Shown here: positions 33,405-43,090 of the stretch, piece after piece
Layout of the letters: every line of letters begins with the position of its first letter
How positions within the stretch are numbered: position 1 is the stretch's first letter
DNA from: Niallia circulans NBRC 13626
Lineage (GTDB): Bacteria > Bacillota > Bacilli > Bacillales > Cytobacillaceae
Reading direction: 5' to 3'
Length of the DNA: 64,000 nt
Assembly: GCF_001591585.1 (NCBI RefSeq)
Contig: NZ_BCVE01000002.1
Location: 1 to 64,000 of the forward strand
Translations under genes and position numbers: made by a program
Notes under the pieces: model-generated
Database searches by the model: none
What the model was told of the DNA's origin: nothing
The model's input: the letters and a program-made list of their open reading frames with translations, nothing else

Positions 33405-34659
33405 GTGTAAGAAAGAATCTACTTCAAACGAGTTTGTATATCATTGTTCATGCGGCGGTCTGCTTGATATTGTGCATGACTTTCAACATTATGATGCTGA
33501 CTTATTAAAGCATTTATTTAAAGAACGTCTTTCTGAGCGGATGACACCTTATGCAAGTGGTGTATGGAGATACAAAGAGTTAATCTTTCCTGAGTTGCCT
33601 GATAACTTTATTGTCACAAAATATGAAGGGAATACAGGATTATATGCGTCAGAATTACTACAAACTTATACAGGGCTTAAACAAGTTTATATCAAGGCAC
33701 AAAGTGAGAACCCTAGTGGTTCATTTAAAGATAACGGCATGACTGTTGCTGTTTCTCATGGCAACTCCTTAGGGTATAAGAAGTTCACTTGTACGTCAAC
33801 CGGGAATACTTCTTCTTCTTTAGCGATGTACGCATCCATTGCTAACGCAGATTCTTATGTGTTCGTCCCAGATAAAGATATCTCTTTAAATAAGGTTCTG
33901 CAGACAGTTTCTTATGGTGCAAAAGTGTTTAGTTTTCCGGGGACTTATGATGACGGCATTCATTTTTTGGAAAAATATAGCAATGAACTTGAATTATATG
34001 TTTGTAATTCTATCAATCCATTTAGAATAGAAGGACAAAAAAGTATTATTTATGAAATCGCACAGTATTTAAACTGGGAACTACCTGAATGGATAATCGT
34101 TCCTGGTGGTGCTTTAAGCAATGCAACAGCATTAGGAAAAGGATTATCTGATTTATATACGCTGGGATTAATAAAGAAAATGCCGCGAGTGGCAGTTGTT
34201 CAAGCAGAAGGTGCTAGTCCGTTTCATAAAATGGTGTCCCAACAACAAAAGGAACTTATTCCTGAGCCTGTTCCATACACTCGTGCTTCTGCGTTGAATA
34301 TCGGTAATCCACCAAGCTGGAAAAAAGCGCTGCAAACTCTATTCCAAACACAGGGAGTTACTATATCTGTAACGGATGAGGAAATTCTTGATGCTAAAGC
34401 TATGATTGATAAAAGTGGAATTGGCTGTGAGCCTGCTTCAGCGGCAACAATTGCCGGACTGCGCAATTTAGTTTCTAAGCAGGTAATTGATAAAGAAGAA
34501 TCCGCCTTATGTATTCTGACTGGAAATATTCTCAAAGACACGGATGTTTTAAAGTACTACCATCATGAGGAAAATACCAATGCCACCTATAAAAATACCA
34601 TCCATCATACCAATCTATCACGAAACAGCATAACTAATAGCATGAACGGTGAAAAATGA
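33382..34659 (+). CDS. threonine synthase-like PLP enzyme
   Basis: A 425-residue fold-type II PLP enzyme. It starts with a small zinc ribbon (CIECKK...CSCGG), as many threonine synthases do. The PLP lysine lies in NPSGSFKDNGM (about residue 116), TSTGNTSSS binds the phosphate of the substrate side, VPGGALSNATALGKG binds the PLP phosphate, and GCEPASAATIAGL follows. Reaction expected: O-phosphohomoserine to threonine, or a related beta/gamma-replacement. The thr operon is not adjacent, and the divergent LysR gene suggests a special role. ATG 33382 or 33385 is the only possible start; neither has a ribosome site. Confidence 0.8.
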   Translation: MMKFVCIECKKESTSNEFVYHCSCGGLLDIVHDFQHYDADLLKHLFKERLSERMTPYASGVWRYKELIFPELPDNFIVTKYEGNTGLYASELLQTYTGLKQVYIKAQSENPSGSFKDNGMTVAVSHGNSLGYKKFTCTSTGNTSSSLAMYASIANADSYVFVPDKDISLNKVLQTVSYGAKVFSFPGTYDDGIHFLEKYSNELELYVCNSINPFRIEGQKSIIYEIAQYLNWELPEWIIVPGGALSNATALGKGLSDLYTLGLIKKMPRVAVVQAEGASPFHKMVSQQQKELIPEPVPYTRASALNIGNPPSWKKALQTLFQTQGVTISVTDEEILDAKAMIDKSGIGCEPASAATIAGLRNLVSKQVIDKEESALCILTGNILKDTDVLKYYHHEENTNATYKNTIHHTNLSRNSITNSMNGEK

Positions 34660-34713
34660 AAGTCGAAAGAACTTGACGGCTGATCGAAATTCTTTTAATG
34701 AATCTACTTTAAC

Positions 34714-34749
34714 AAAAACGTTCCTACCTCTACAGGAACGTTTTTATTA
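34714..34749 (+). terminator. terminator of the thrC-like gene
   Basis: AAAAACGTTCCT / AGGAACGTTTTT, a perfect 12-bp stem with an 8-base loop ending in T5. Confidence 0.9.
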
Positions 34750-34869
34750 CTACATTTGTATATCCTATTTAATTTTTTTAAATAACGCTCGATAAACAGT
34801 TGACTTAAGCAAGCATTTTGGCTAGAATAAGAAAATAATGACATTATACTATTAAATGAGGTGTTAAAA

Positions 34870-35796
34870 ATGATAGATGTGCAGAGTAAGTTTGGATTTG
34901 AATTCAGAAAATTCAATAGATTTTACACAGATGTTTTAGGGTTCCTTAATGAACATATCTATAATAGCCCTTTTTCATTAACAGAAACTCGTATTCTCTT
35001 TGAAATTTATAATACAGAAAATTGTACAGCCAAAAATATTCAAGAAAGATTAGATTTAGATGGCGGTTATGTAAGTAGAATTATCAAAAAATTCGAAAAA
35101 GAGAAAATGGTTTATAAGCAAAAATGTAAAGATGATGGCCGTAATCATCTTTTATATGTTACCAGTCATGGGGAATTGATTTACAAAGAGTTGGAGAAAA
35201 AAGCTAATCAGCAAGTAGAATACATACGCGAATCTTTGAACCCTGAACAGCAGCAAAAGCTGATAGCCTCCATGTGTACAATCCAAGAAATTCTTTCTGC
35301 CTCATTTAACGAAAAAAACGAGGAAGCCGTTTCTATTAGAAGTTATTATACTTTAGAAGATATTAACAACATGATTAAACAACAATGGTTATTTTATAAT
35401 CAAGTCCATAAATGGGATTATAGTTTTTTAGCCTATCTTGAGGAGACATTTCATGCTGATATCGAAAGAATCTGGATTGCAGAAATAAATCGTGAATTTG
35501 CAGGCTGTATTGGCTTAGTGAATGATGGCAATAAAGTAGGACAGTTAAGATGGTTTTTAGTAAATCCATCCTTTCACAAAAAAGGAATCGGCACCCAACT
35601 TATTAACGCTCTTATCCAATACTGTAAAGATCATGATTATGAACGAATTTTTCTTTGGACCGTTAGTGATATGGTGACAGCCAGACCACTATATAAAAAA
35701 TTCGGATTTGAAATAATGGAAATACAAGAGAAAAAGTCTTTGTGGGGAGCCGATTTAATAGAAGAACGCTGGGATTTAGATCTTAAAAAAAGCTAA
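34870..35796 (+). CDS. MarR-type regulator fused to a GNAT acetyltransferase
   Basis: A 308-residue two-domain protein. Residues 10-150 are a MarR winged helix (LTETRILFEIYNTENCTAKNIQERLDLDGGYVSRIIKKFEKEKMVYK, then the wing DDGRNHLLYVT). Residues about 155-305 are a GNAT domain with the acetyl-CoA loop VNPSFHKKGIGTQLINAL. Such fusions exist in Bacilli; the acetylated substrate is unknown. ATG 34870 lies six bases after GAGGTG; a GTG three codons earlier is part of that site. It is 23 bp upstream of an MFS carrier and surely co-transcribed with it. Confidence 0.87.
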   Translation: MIDVQSKFGFEFRKFNRFYTDVLGFLNEHIYNSPFSLTETRILFEIYNTENCTAKNIQERLDLDGGYVSRIIKKFEKEKMVYKQKCKDDGRNHLLYVTSHGELIYKELEKKANQQVEYIRESLNPEQQQKLIASMCTIQEILSASFNEKNEEAVSIRSYYTLEDINNMIKQQWLFYNQVHKWDYSFLAYLEETFHADIERIWIAEINREFAGCIGLVNDGNKVGQLRWFLVNPSFHKKGIGTQLINALIQYCKDHDYERIFLWTVSDMVTARPLYKKFGFEIMEIQEKKSLWGADLIEERWDLDLKKS

Positions 35797-35819
35797 TCAC
35801 TATTATTTGAGGGGTAAAT

Positions 35820-37064
35820 ATGCAAAGAACATTTCATTACGCATGGATTATTGTTTTTGTTACATTTTTGACTTTTTTAGCCGTTCAAGGTGTTCGCCTT
35901 TCATTTGGAGCATTTGTTGAGCCATGGGAAACAGATTTTTCCATGGATAGAGGAACCATTTCTCTTATCTCTACTTTGAGTTTTGTCATCTATGGGCTGT
36001 CTCAACCACTTATTGGGAGACTAGTAGATAAATGGGGGGCTCGTCTCATTTTATCCTTTAGTACTTTCCTAGTAGGAATAAGTATTTTTCTTACAGCTTT
36101 CGTAACACATCCCTGGCAGTTATTCTTTCTCTATGGAATTATGGTTTCTCTCGGTGTGGGAGGAGCATCCAATGTAGCTGCCACAGTAGTTGTAACCAAT
36201 TGGTTTAACGAAAAACGTGGACTTGCGTTTGGAATTATGGAGGCTGGCTTTGGTGCAGGACAAATGCTTCTCGTCCCTGGATCTCTTTTGCTGATCCATT
36301 TACTAAATTGGAAAATGACCGTAGTTATCTTAGGCGTCTTTTTAGTGCTTTTTGTCTTTCCTATCGTTCTTTTATTTTTGCGAAATCATCCTAGAGAAAA
36401 AGGGGTAGTTCCTATTGGCGGCGAAATTGCCGAAGACGATACAGTTCCAAAAAAGACTCTAGACACAAACGCTTCCATAGGTAATGTCTTTCTAAAAAGA
36501 CAATTTTGGTTTTTAATTTTACCTTTTGCAATCTGTGGTTTTACTACCACAGGATTAATGGATACACATCTTATACCATTTTCGCATGATCATGGTTTTT
36601 CAACAAGTGTTACTAGCGCTGCCGTAAGTATACTTGCTGGGTTTAATATTATTGGTATCTTACTATCTGGTATAATAGCTGACCGCTGGAGCAGCCGCAA
36701 AATGCTATTTCTATTATATGGAATGAGGGCAATATCTATTGGGATTCTCTTGTCTAGTCACAATCCTGCATTATTACTTATATTTGCAGTAATCTTTGGA
36801 TTGGTCGACTTTGCTACTGTTGCTCCAACTCAATTGCTGGCAACGCAGTATTTTGAGGAATATTCCATTGGATTCATTTTAGGGTGGCTATTTCTTAGTC
36901 ATCAAATAGGATCGGCATTGGGCGCCTATTTACCAGGCTTCTTTTATAACGAAACAGGTAGTTATACTATTTCTTTTTATTTTTCCATAATAATCTTAGT
37001 AGGAGCAGCCATCTTAAACATATTCCTTCCTGAACCTCATAAGATTACACAAAAAGAAAAATAG
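35820..37064 (+). CDS. MFS transporter, oxalate/formate antiporter-like
   Basis: A 414-residue major-facilitator protein with about 12 membrane segments in two halves. The motif between helices 2 and 3 is [10 protein letters not shown], and the equivalent in the second half is [11 protein letters not shown]. The overall pattern ([39 protein letters not shown]) is that of the OFA/monocarboxylate-porter group, which moves organic acids. ATG follows GAGGGG. It is the second gene of a unit with the MarR-GNAT protein, which probably regulates it. Confidence 0.85.
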   Translation: MQRTFHYAWIIVFVTFLTFLAVQGVRLSFGAFVEPWETDFSMDRGTISLISTLSFVIYGLSQPLIGRLVDKWGARLILSFSTFLVGISIFLTAFVTHPWQLFFLYGIMVSLGVGGASNVAATVVVTNWFNEKRGLAFGIMEAGFGAGQMLLVPGSLLLIHLLNWKMTVVILGVFLVLFVFPIVLLFLRNHPREKGVVPIGGEIAEDDTVPKKTLDTNASIGNVFLKRQFWFLILPFAICGFTTTGLMDTHLIPFSHDHGFSTSVTSAAVSILAGFNIIGILLSGIIADRWSSRKMLFLLYGMRAISIGILLSSHNPALLLIFAVIFGLVDFATVAPTQLLATQYFEEYSIGFILGWLFLSHQIGSALGAYLPGFFYNETGSYTISFYFSIIILVGAAILNIFLPEPHKITQKEK

Positions 37065-37088
37065 CCGTTCAAAAATAGCTACAAGATT

Positions 37089-37122
37089 AAAGGTAAGCCT
37101 AATAAACTGGCTTACCTTTCTA
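37089..37122 (+). terminator. terminator of the MarR-MFS unit
   Basis: AAAGGTAAGCC / GGCTTACCTTT, an 11-bp stem with a 9-base loop, then CTATTAATTT. Confidence 0.85.
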
Positions 37123-37164
37123 TTAATTTACCCTGTTATGTTGACTAAATTTATTCGAAATTAA

Positions 37165-37950
37165 TCAAGATATTACTTTATCCAATTTTCCTAATAATCT
37201 TTTATACTTTGATAAAGTTTCTTGATCTTCTATCTTAATACCTGATTGGAAAAATGTAACGTCGCCAGTTCCCTCTTTATTTATTAGATTCTTTTCTTCA
37301 AGAATTCTTTTTAAATTCTTTGCTGTTCCCATACTTCCAGAAATTATATTCGTATTATCAGGGAAAATTGCTCTTATGCTGTTTTCAAAATATGGGAAAT
37401 GGGTACATCCAAGCACAATTGTTCCATATTGCGTGATATCGAACGAAGCCAATTGTTCTTTTAAATAAGGAATTACTTTCTCTTTCCTGAATTCAAAGTT
37501 CTCAGCAAATAGGACAAGACCAGGAAGAGCTAAACTGTCAACAATATCATGTTGGTCCAAACTTCTGACAAGATTATGAAATTTTTCTTCTTGAAGAGTT
37601 AAATTAGTTGCCAATACTAATACCTTTTTTTGTTTTCCTGCACAACTTTGAATTGCTGGTTTTACGGCAGGTTCAATTCCCAAAATAGGAAAATCATATT
37701 TATGGCGAAGATCGTCTACGGCGATACTCGTTGCCGTATTACAGGCAATCACTAATGCTTTAATGCCTTGATCAGCTAAGAAGTCTGCTGCACTAAAAAT
37801 ATAATCTCTTACTTCTTCTTTCGATTTTTCACCATACGGAACATGTAAGGTATCTGCATAAAATAAGTAATCCTCATTTGGAAGCAACCGCAATGCTTGG
37901 TGAAGAACACTCATTCCACCAATCCCAGAATCAAAAAATCCTATTCTCAC
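37165..37950 (-). CDS. murI: glutamate racemase (YrpC type)
   Basis: A 261-residue glutamate racemase that makes D-glutamate for peptidoglycan or gamma-polyglutamate. FFDSGIGGMSVL opens the protein; the two catalytic cysteines are in VIACNTATS (about residue 70) and VLGCTHFPYF (about 182); YADTLHVPYGEKS is conserved. The wording of the sequence is closest to the second racemase of B. subtilis, YrpC, rather than RacE, and it is not next to rph/ysnA as racE is. It stands alone, opposite to both neighbours. Confidence 0.9.
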   Translation of the reverse strand: MRIGFFDSGIGGMSVLHQALRLLPNEDYLFYADTLHVPYGEKSKEEVRDYIFSAADFLADQGIKALVIACNTATSIAVDDLRHKYDFPILGIEPAVKPAIQSCAGKQKKVLVLATNLTLQEEKFHNLVRSLDQHDIVDSLALPGLVLFAENFEFRKEKVIPYLKEQLASFDITQYGTIVLGCTHFPYFENSIRAIFPDNTNIISGSMGTAKNLKRILEEKNLINKEGTGDVTFFQSGIKIEDQETLSKYKRLLGKLDKVIS

Positions 37951-38206
37951 TACTTTTCAACCTTCTTCTTATGTATTTATATCACTTATTAAGAATACCA
38001 TTTTTTCTAAACATTTTTAAGTTCTAACTTTTGTTTAGGTAAACTGTCCTTTATAGTTAGAAGAGTTTGCGGAACTATAATGTAACAAAAAACGTCTACT
38101 ACCTTTATGGATTATATTTTTTAAATCGAAATTATGAAAGCTATCTAATGAATTAGGAGTCCCTCAAGTGTATAATATTATGAATTTTCCTATCAGAGCA
38201 GCAATG

Positions 38207-39937
38207 CTAAACAGGCATTGCTACCCAATGTCCGGCTGAAACCTCTTTAAGGAGCGTATTCTCCACCTCATATTTAACTTGTCGATTATCTATTGGATCC
38301 ATTTTTTTCTTATTTTTTTCTATCTTCGGATCAGGGATTGGGATGGCGGAAAGTAATGCCTTCGTATAATCGTGTAAAGGATTGGAATAAAGCTCTTCGC
38401 TTTCGGCAATTTCTACTATTTTCCCTGCATACATGACAGCGACTCTGTCACAAATATGTTTCACCATAGCTAAGTCATGAGCAATAAACAAATACGTAAG
38501 ACCCAGTTTTTGTTGCAATTCTTCTAGGAGCTTTACTATCTGTGCTTGAATGGACACATCCAACGCAGATAACGGTTCGTCACAAACGATGAAAGATGGC
38601 TCCACTGCCAGTGCTCTTGCAATGCCAATTCTTTGCCTTTGCCCGCCTGAAAATTCATGTGGATAACGGTAAGCGTGACTAGCTTCCAACCCTACCATTT
38701 CTAATAACGCTTCTACCCTTTTTAAACGGTGATGGGGATCTTTATATAGCTGATGAATATCTAGCGCCTGGCCAATAATATCAAGAACTTTGAACCTTGG
38801 ATTAAGACTTGCATATGGATCTTGAAAAATAATTTGCATATGACGTCGAAGCATTTTCAACTCTTTCTTATTTAGTCGATTAACAGGAATTCCCTGAAAT
38901 AGGGTTTCGCCACTAGTTGGCTCATGCAAGCGTAAAATCGATCTTCCTGTCGTTGATTTACCAGATCCTGATTCTCCCACAAGCCCTAATGTTTCACCAG
39001 CATGGATATGAAAACTAATGTCATCTACTGCTTTTAATATTTTCCCCTTGCCAAGATCAAAATGCTTGTTTAATGAATTAACCTCAAGGATTGGATGAAG
39101 ACGCGCTTCTGAAGTTATACTGACTTTTCGTTTCACCTTCTTCTTCTCATCAAGTCTTGGTAAAGCATTTAGCAGCTTTTTTGTATAGGCATGCTTGGGC
39201 TGCTCAAAAATGTCCTCTGTTGTGCCAGTCTCTACTATTTCTCCTTCTTTCATCACTACAACACGATCACACATTCCTGCCACTACTCCGAGATCGTGTG
39301 TAATTAGAATGATAGAAGTGCCGAATCGCTGCTGCATCTCCTTCATCAAAGCAAGAATCTGAGCCTGAATGGTAACATCTAATGCCGTAGTTGGCTCATC
39401 TGCAATTAGAAGAGTTGGCCGGCAAGCCAATGCCATTGCGATTACTACTCTCTGCCTCATCCCGCCTGAAAATTCATGTGGATACTGATTAAATCTTTCA
39501 TCGGGATTCCTTATACCAACAAGCCGCAGTAATTCCATTGCCTGATTTTTCGCTTGTGATTTTGACAGACGTTGATGCTTAGAAATCCCTTCTGCAATTT
39601 GCTTCCCAACTTTAATCGTAGGATTTAAAGAAGTCATTGGATCTTGAAATATCATTCCAATATCCTTCCCGCGAATCCCTTCCATTTCTTTTTCCGTTTT
39701 TTCTGCTAGATTTTCTCCCAAAAATGTTATATCGCCACTTTTCAAGTGAGATGGCGGGGATGGTAGTAGTCGCATAATAGAACGAGCTGTTACGCTCTTT
39801 CCACTACCGGACTCCCCAACTATACCTAATGTCTCTCCCTTTTTAATATCAAAACTAACTCCCTTTACCGCTTCAAGCTCTTGTTCATTTGAAGTAAATG
39901 AGACTCTCAGATTATCAACCTTTAATACTACTTCCAT
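38207..39937 (-). CDS. peptide ABC transporter, fused dual ATP-binding protein
   Basis: A 576-residue protein with two complete ABC domains of the Dpp/Opp class. Domain 1: Walker [10 protein letters not shown] near residue 41, FSGGMRQRV signature, [12 protein letters not shown] Walker B. Domain 2 (from about 286): Walker [31 protein letters not shown]. In most dipeptide systems these are two genes (DppD and DppF); here they are one chain. ATG 39937 follows GGGGGAG at only three bases; a GTG four codons upstream overlaps that site. It is divergent from, and surely the engine of, the permeases at 40073-43061. Confidence 0.88.
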   Translation of the reverse strand: MEVVLKVDNLRVSFTSNEQELEAVKGVSFDIKKGETLGIVGESGSGKSVTARSIMRLLPSPPSHLKSGDITFLGENLAEKTEKEMEGIRGKDIGMIFQDPMTSLNPTIKVGKQIAEGISKHQRLSKSQAKNQAMELLRLVGIRNPDERFNQYPHEFSGGMRQRVVIAMALACRPTLLIADEPTTALDVTIQAQILALMKEMQQRFGTSIILITHDLGVVAGMCDRVVVMKEGEIVETGTTEDIFEQPKHAYTKKLLNALPRLDEKKKVKRKVSITSEARLHPILEVNSLNKHFDLGKGKILKAVDDISFHIHAGETLGLVGESGSGKSTTGRSILRLHEPTSGETLFQGIPVNRLNKKELKMLRRHMQIIFQDPYASLNPRFKVLDIIGQALDIHQLYKDPHHRLKRVEALLEMVGLEASHAYRYPHEFSGGQRQRIGIARALAVEPSFIVCDEPLSALDVSIQAQIVKLLEELQQKLGLTYLFIAHDLAMVKHICDRVAVMYAGKIVEIAESEELYSNPLHDYTKALLSAIPIPDPKIEKNKKKMDPIDNRQVKYEVENTLLKEVSAGHWVAMPV

Positions 39938-39989
39938 AATCTCCCCCACTATCTTTTTTCTTATTTCTCGTTTTCTTTCAAACTATGTA

Positions 39990-40018
39990 TTGATTTTTCT
40001 GATATCTACAAATAAAAT
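39990..40018 (+). promoter_or_regulatory. promoter of the permease and binding-protein operon
   Basis: TTGATT (39990-39995), 17 bp, TAAAAT (40013-40018), about 55 bases before the first permease start. Confidence 0.6.
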
Positions 40019-40072
40019 ATACTATACAGGTCGGAATAATGCAATTTAAAGAAAAAGGGGGGAAACAATACT

Positions 40073-41533
40073 TTGGAACCTGTTCATGTAAAAAGCACCA
40101 ACGTTAGTAATCGTACTAGAGCATTCTGTAATCTTGTACAAGAAAGCTTTATAAAGCTTCAAAAAAGACCTGTTTATCGCTGGGCAATCTATATTTTGGG
40201 CTTGCCTCTCACACTCTTCGCCTTGTTCCTGTATTTGTTCAAGAAACAGAATGATCCTTCAAAAAAATCTATGGAAGAAATAGAAGAACAATTACGTAAA
40301 GAAGGGCATTGGGAAAGCTTACATAAAAAATTTCGCTTACAACTAGAAAAGAAGGTACAATTTTTCAATCAAGCACATACACCCTCTGAACTAAATAAAG
40401 AAGCAAGAAAATGGGCGAATGAGCAATTTCAAACGGACATAATGGAAAGAAGCAAGGAAAAAATGCTTGCGTTAGGAAACAAGAAGGTATCCTTTTCAGA
40501 AACCTTCCTAGCTTTCATCACAAACAAAAAGATAATTTCCCTTTTGTTTTTACCTGGTTTACTGATGTATGTATTTTTGCTGATCTGTATTAATCCCTAT
40601 CTAAAGTTCATCCTAGAGCGATTAATAATGAGCATTTTTGTCATTTTTGGCGTAACACTTCTTGTCTTTACTATTTTATATTTTTCACCATTTGATCCGG
40701 CAGTTAATATCCTTGGGGAAACAGCAACGAAAGTTCAGATTGCCAACTTTAATCATATCTATGGTCTTGATCAGTCTTATTTTCACCAATTGATACAAGC
40801 CTTTAAAGGAATTTTCACCTTTGATTTAGGCAATTCCTACACAGGAAATGAGGAAGTCGCAAACAGTATTGCAAGAAAGTTTCCAATCACATTTACACTT
40901 GCTTTTATTTCGCTTATTATGGCAATCCTTATTGCGATTCCTATAGGCATTATTTCAGCAACTAAACCTAACTCTATTTTTGATTATAGTTTTATGTTTA
41001 TTGCTTTAATCGGTTTATCTATTCCAAATTTTTGGCAAGGGTTAATCTTTATTCTTAATTTTTCGATTAAATTAAAATGGTTTCCAGCTACATACGTACC
41101 TGATAATTGGATTTCCATTATCATGCCTGCAGTCGTTCTTGGAACTGGTCTTACTGCTTCTATTGCCAGGATGATGCGTTCTTCTACCCTTGAGATTATT
41201 AATGAAGATTATATTATCACCGCAAAGGCAAAGGGATTAAGCAAGTCAACTGTAATATGGAGGCACGCTGTCACTAATGCCATGATTCCCGTCATTACCG
41301 TCATCGGTCTATTGTTTGGCGGAATGCTTGGTGGAGCAGCTGTGACAGAAAAAGTTTTTAATATTAGCGGAATAGGAAGCTTTATTGTTGATAAGCAATT
41401 CATACCTGATATTCCGAGTATTTTGGGCGGAGTGGTTTATATTGCCATAACGATTTCCCTAGTAAATTTATTAATTGACGTATTGTATGCATTCTTTGAC
41501 CCACGTATACGTACGAAAATGAAACAATATTAA
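40073..41533 (+). CDS. peptide ABC transporter permease (DppB type) with long N-terminal extension
   Basis: A 486-residue permease; DppB proteins usually have about 310-340. The standard part begins near residue 176 (FILERLIMSIFVIFGVTLLVF) and carries the binding-protein-dependent transport domain, with the EAA loop AKAKGLSKSTVIWRHAVTNAM. Before it come a hydrophobic helix at about 36-56, a charged, largely helical stretch of about 95 residues (60-150), and another helix at 153-172. Start TTG 40073 stands ten bases after AAGGGGGG. It is followed after 13 bases by the second permease. The role of the extension is unknown. Confidence 0.87.
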   Translation: MEPVHVKSTNVSNRTRAFCNLVQESFIKLQKRPVYRWAIYILGLPLTLFALFLYLFKKQNDPSKKSMEEIEEQLRKEGHWESLHKKFRLQLEKKVQFFNQAHTPSELNKEARKWANEQFQTDIMERSKEKMLALGNKKVSFSETFLAFITNKKIISLLFLPGLLMYVFLLICINPYLKFILERLIMSIFVIFGVTLLVFTILYFSPFDPAVNILGETATKVQIANFNHIYGLDQSYFHQLIQAFKGIFTFDLGNSYTGNEEVANSIARKFPITFTLAFISLIMAILIAIPIGIISATKPNSIFDYSFMFIALIGLSIPNFWQGLIFILNFSIKLKWFPATYVPDNWISIIMPAVVLGTGLTASIARMMRSSTLEIINEDYIITAKAKGLSKSTVIWRHAVTNAMIPVITVIGLLFGGMLGGAAVTEKVFNISGIGSFIVDKQFIPDIPSILGGVVYIAITISLVNLLIDVLYAFFDPRIRTKMKQY

Positions 41534-41546
41534 AGCAGGTGTTACG

Positions 41547-43061
41547 ATGTCTAATACTACGGTAGATACACCACATTACCGAAGAAAACAAGCACAGAAA
41601 GTACCTTTAGAATATTCACAAGCAGTTTTTTCCTTAATCGTTTCTCTTATTCTGACCATCATTTTCTTAATTAATGGCTTTGATTATTCATCAGCTGTGA
41701 TTAAACCATTTTTCTTAAGTGCATTTGCTGCCTATCTATTCGTATCAATCATACAGGTATTGATTACATGGAAGATTAAACAAAACCTGAAGCAGTTTGG
41801 CTCTATTCAAAAATCAACAAGAAAATGGGGATATTTTCAGTTATTAAGTGTACTGGTTGGGAATGTATTTACTGCTTCATCCGGACTATTACTAATTAAA
41901 GAAAACAAATCAATTGACTATATATTTGCTGTTTACATGCTACTAACACAGTTTTTTGTGATTGCTGTTTCTGCTTTAAATTTGTTTAAACCATATGTTG
42001 CAGATACGTTTTTACTAGGCATGTATATTCTCATTGCGATTTCTTTTTTTTATCTTTACGTCTTTTATTTTCTATTCAAAAAAGACAGAAGTACTTTAAA
42101 CGCTACAAAAGTTATCGTACTTTCTTTAATCTTGTTCCTTACTGCACTATCAGGGAACTTATTTGCCCTTCTTTTAGGAATAAATTTCTTGCGTGATTTA
42201 AGAAAAGAAAAACAATCTGGGAAAGCTGGATGGAATACAACGTGGAGGAAAATAACCAATAATGCTTCTGCCATGCTTGGCCTATTCTTTATTATTTTTC
42301 TGTTTGCTTTATCTATATGCAGTTATCTGACATTCGATAAAGATATGGCAATGGAGAATAATTACGGTGCCATCCTTCAGACACCCAGTCTTGCCTATCC
42401 TTTAGGTACAGATGATTTTGGTAGAGACCTTTTTTCTAGAATTATTTTTGGAGCAAGAATTTCATTAACTGTAGGGTTTCTATCTACTATTATTTCATTA
42501 TTTGTCGGTGGTTTCTTAGGTGCCTTAGCTGGTTATTATGGTAATCGAGCAGATAACGTAATCATGAGACTATTGGATGTATTATACGCTATTCCTGGTA
42601 TTTTACTTGCAATTGTCATTATTGCCGCATTCGGTTCGAACACTATCACCCTCATTATCGCTTTAAGTGTTGGATCTATCCCAACATATGCACGCACGAT
42701 GAGAGCAAATATTCTCATGATTACGAATCTCGAATATATTGAATCCGCAAGAGCATTGGGAGCAAATAATTTTACCATCCTGTTTAGGCACGCAGTTCCA
42801 AACTCGCTTGCACCGATGATTGTTAAGTCAACCCTTACTATTGGCAGTGCTGTGATAGCTACAAGCAGTTTAAGCTATCTTGGATTAGGGGTTGAACCGC
42901 ATATTCCAGAATGGGGGAATATTCTAAAAATCGGGAGTGCCTATCTTGAATCCCATTCCTATCTTGCCATTTATCCTGGATTATGCATCATAGCCTTAGT
43001 CCTTTCCTTCAATTTTTTGGGAGACGGTCTTCGAGATGCATTGGATCCTAAGTTAGATTAA
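41547..43061 (+). CDS. peptide ABC transporter permease (DppC type) with extra membrane domain
   Basis: A 504-residue permease; DppC proteins usually have about 280-320. The standard part begins near residue 229 (WNTTWRKITNNASAMLGLFF), with PLGTDDFGRDLFSRIIFGAR and the EAA loop ARALGANNFTILFRHAVPNSL. The first 225 residues hold about six more hydrophobic segments (near 25-45, 53-73, 98-118, 125-145, 155-177, 186-210), an added membrane domain of no family I recognise. ATG 41547 follows GCAGGTG. It ends 29 bases before the binding-protein gene, so all three plus-strand genes form an operon. Confidence 0.87.
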   Translation: MSNTTVDTPHYRRKQAQKVPLEYSQAVFSLIVSLILTIIFLINGFDYSSAVIKPFFLSAFAAYLFVSIIQVLITWKIKQNLKQFGSIQKSTRKWGYFQLLSVLVGNVFTASSGLLLIKENKSIDYIFAVYMLLTQFFVIAVSALNLFKPYVADTFLLGMYILIAISFFYLYVFYFLFKKDRSTLNATKVIVLSLILFLTALSGNLFALLLGINFLRDLRKEKQSGKAGWNTTWRKITNNASAMLGLFFIIFLFALSICSYLTFDKDMAMENNYGAILQTPSLAYPLGTDDFGRDLFSRIIFGARISLTVGFLSTIISLFVGGFLGALAGYYGNRADNVIMRLLDVLYAIPGILLAIVIIAAFGSNTITLIIALSVGSIPTYARTMRANILMITNLEYIESARALGANNFTILFRHAVPNSLAPMIVKSTLTIGSAVIATSSLSYLGLGVEPHIPEWGNILKIGSAYLESHSYLAIYPGLCIIALVLSFNFLGDGLRDALDPKLD

Positions 43062-43090
43062 TAAAAAAATATATTTAGGGGGAATTTTGC

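Noticed and set aside
38207-39937. Two adjacent ATPase genes joined by a sequencing artefact
   Set aside because: The linker region reads smoothly in one frame with coding character, and fused Dpp-type ATPases are known in bacteria.
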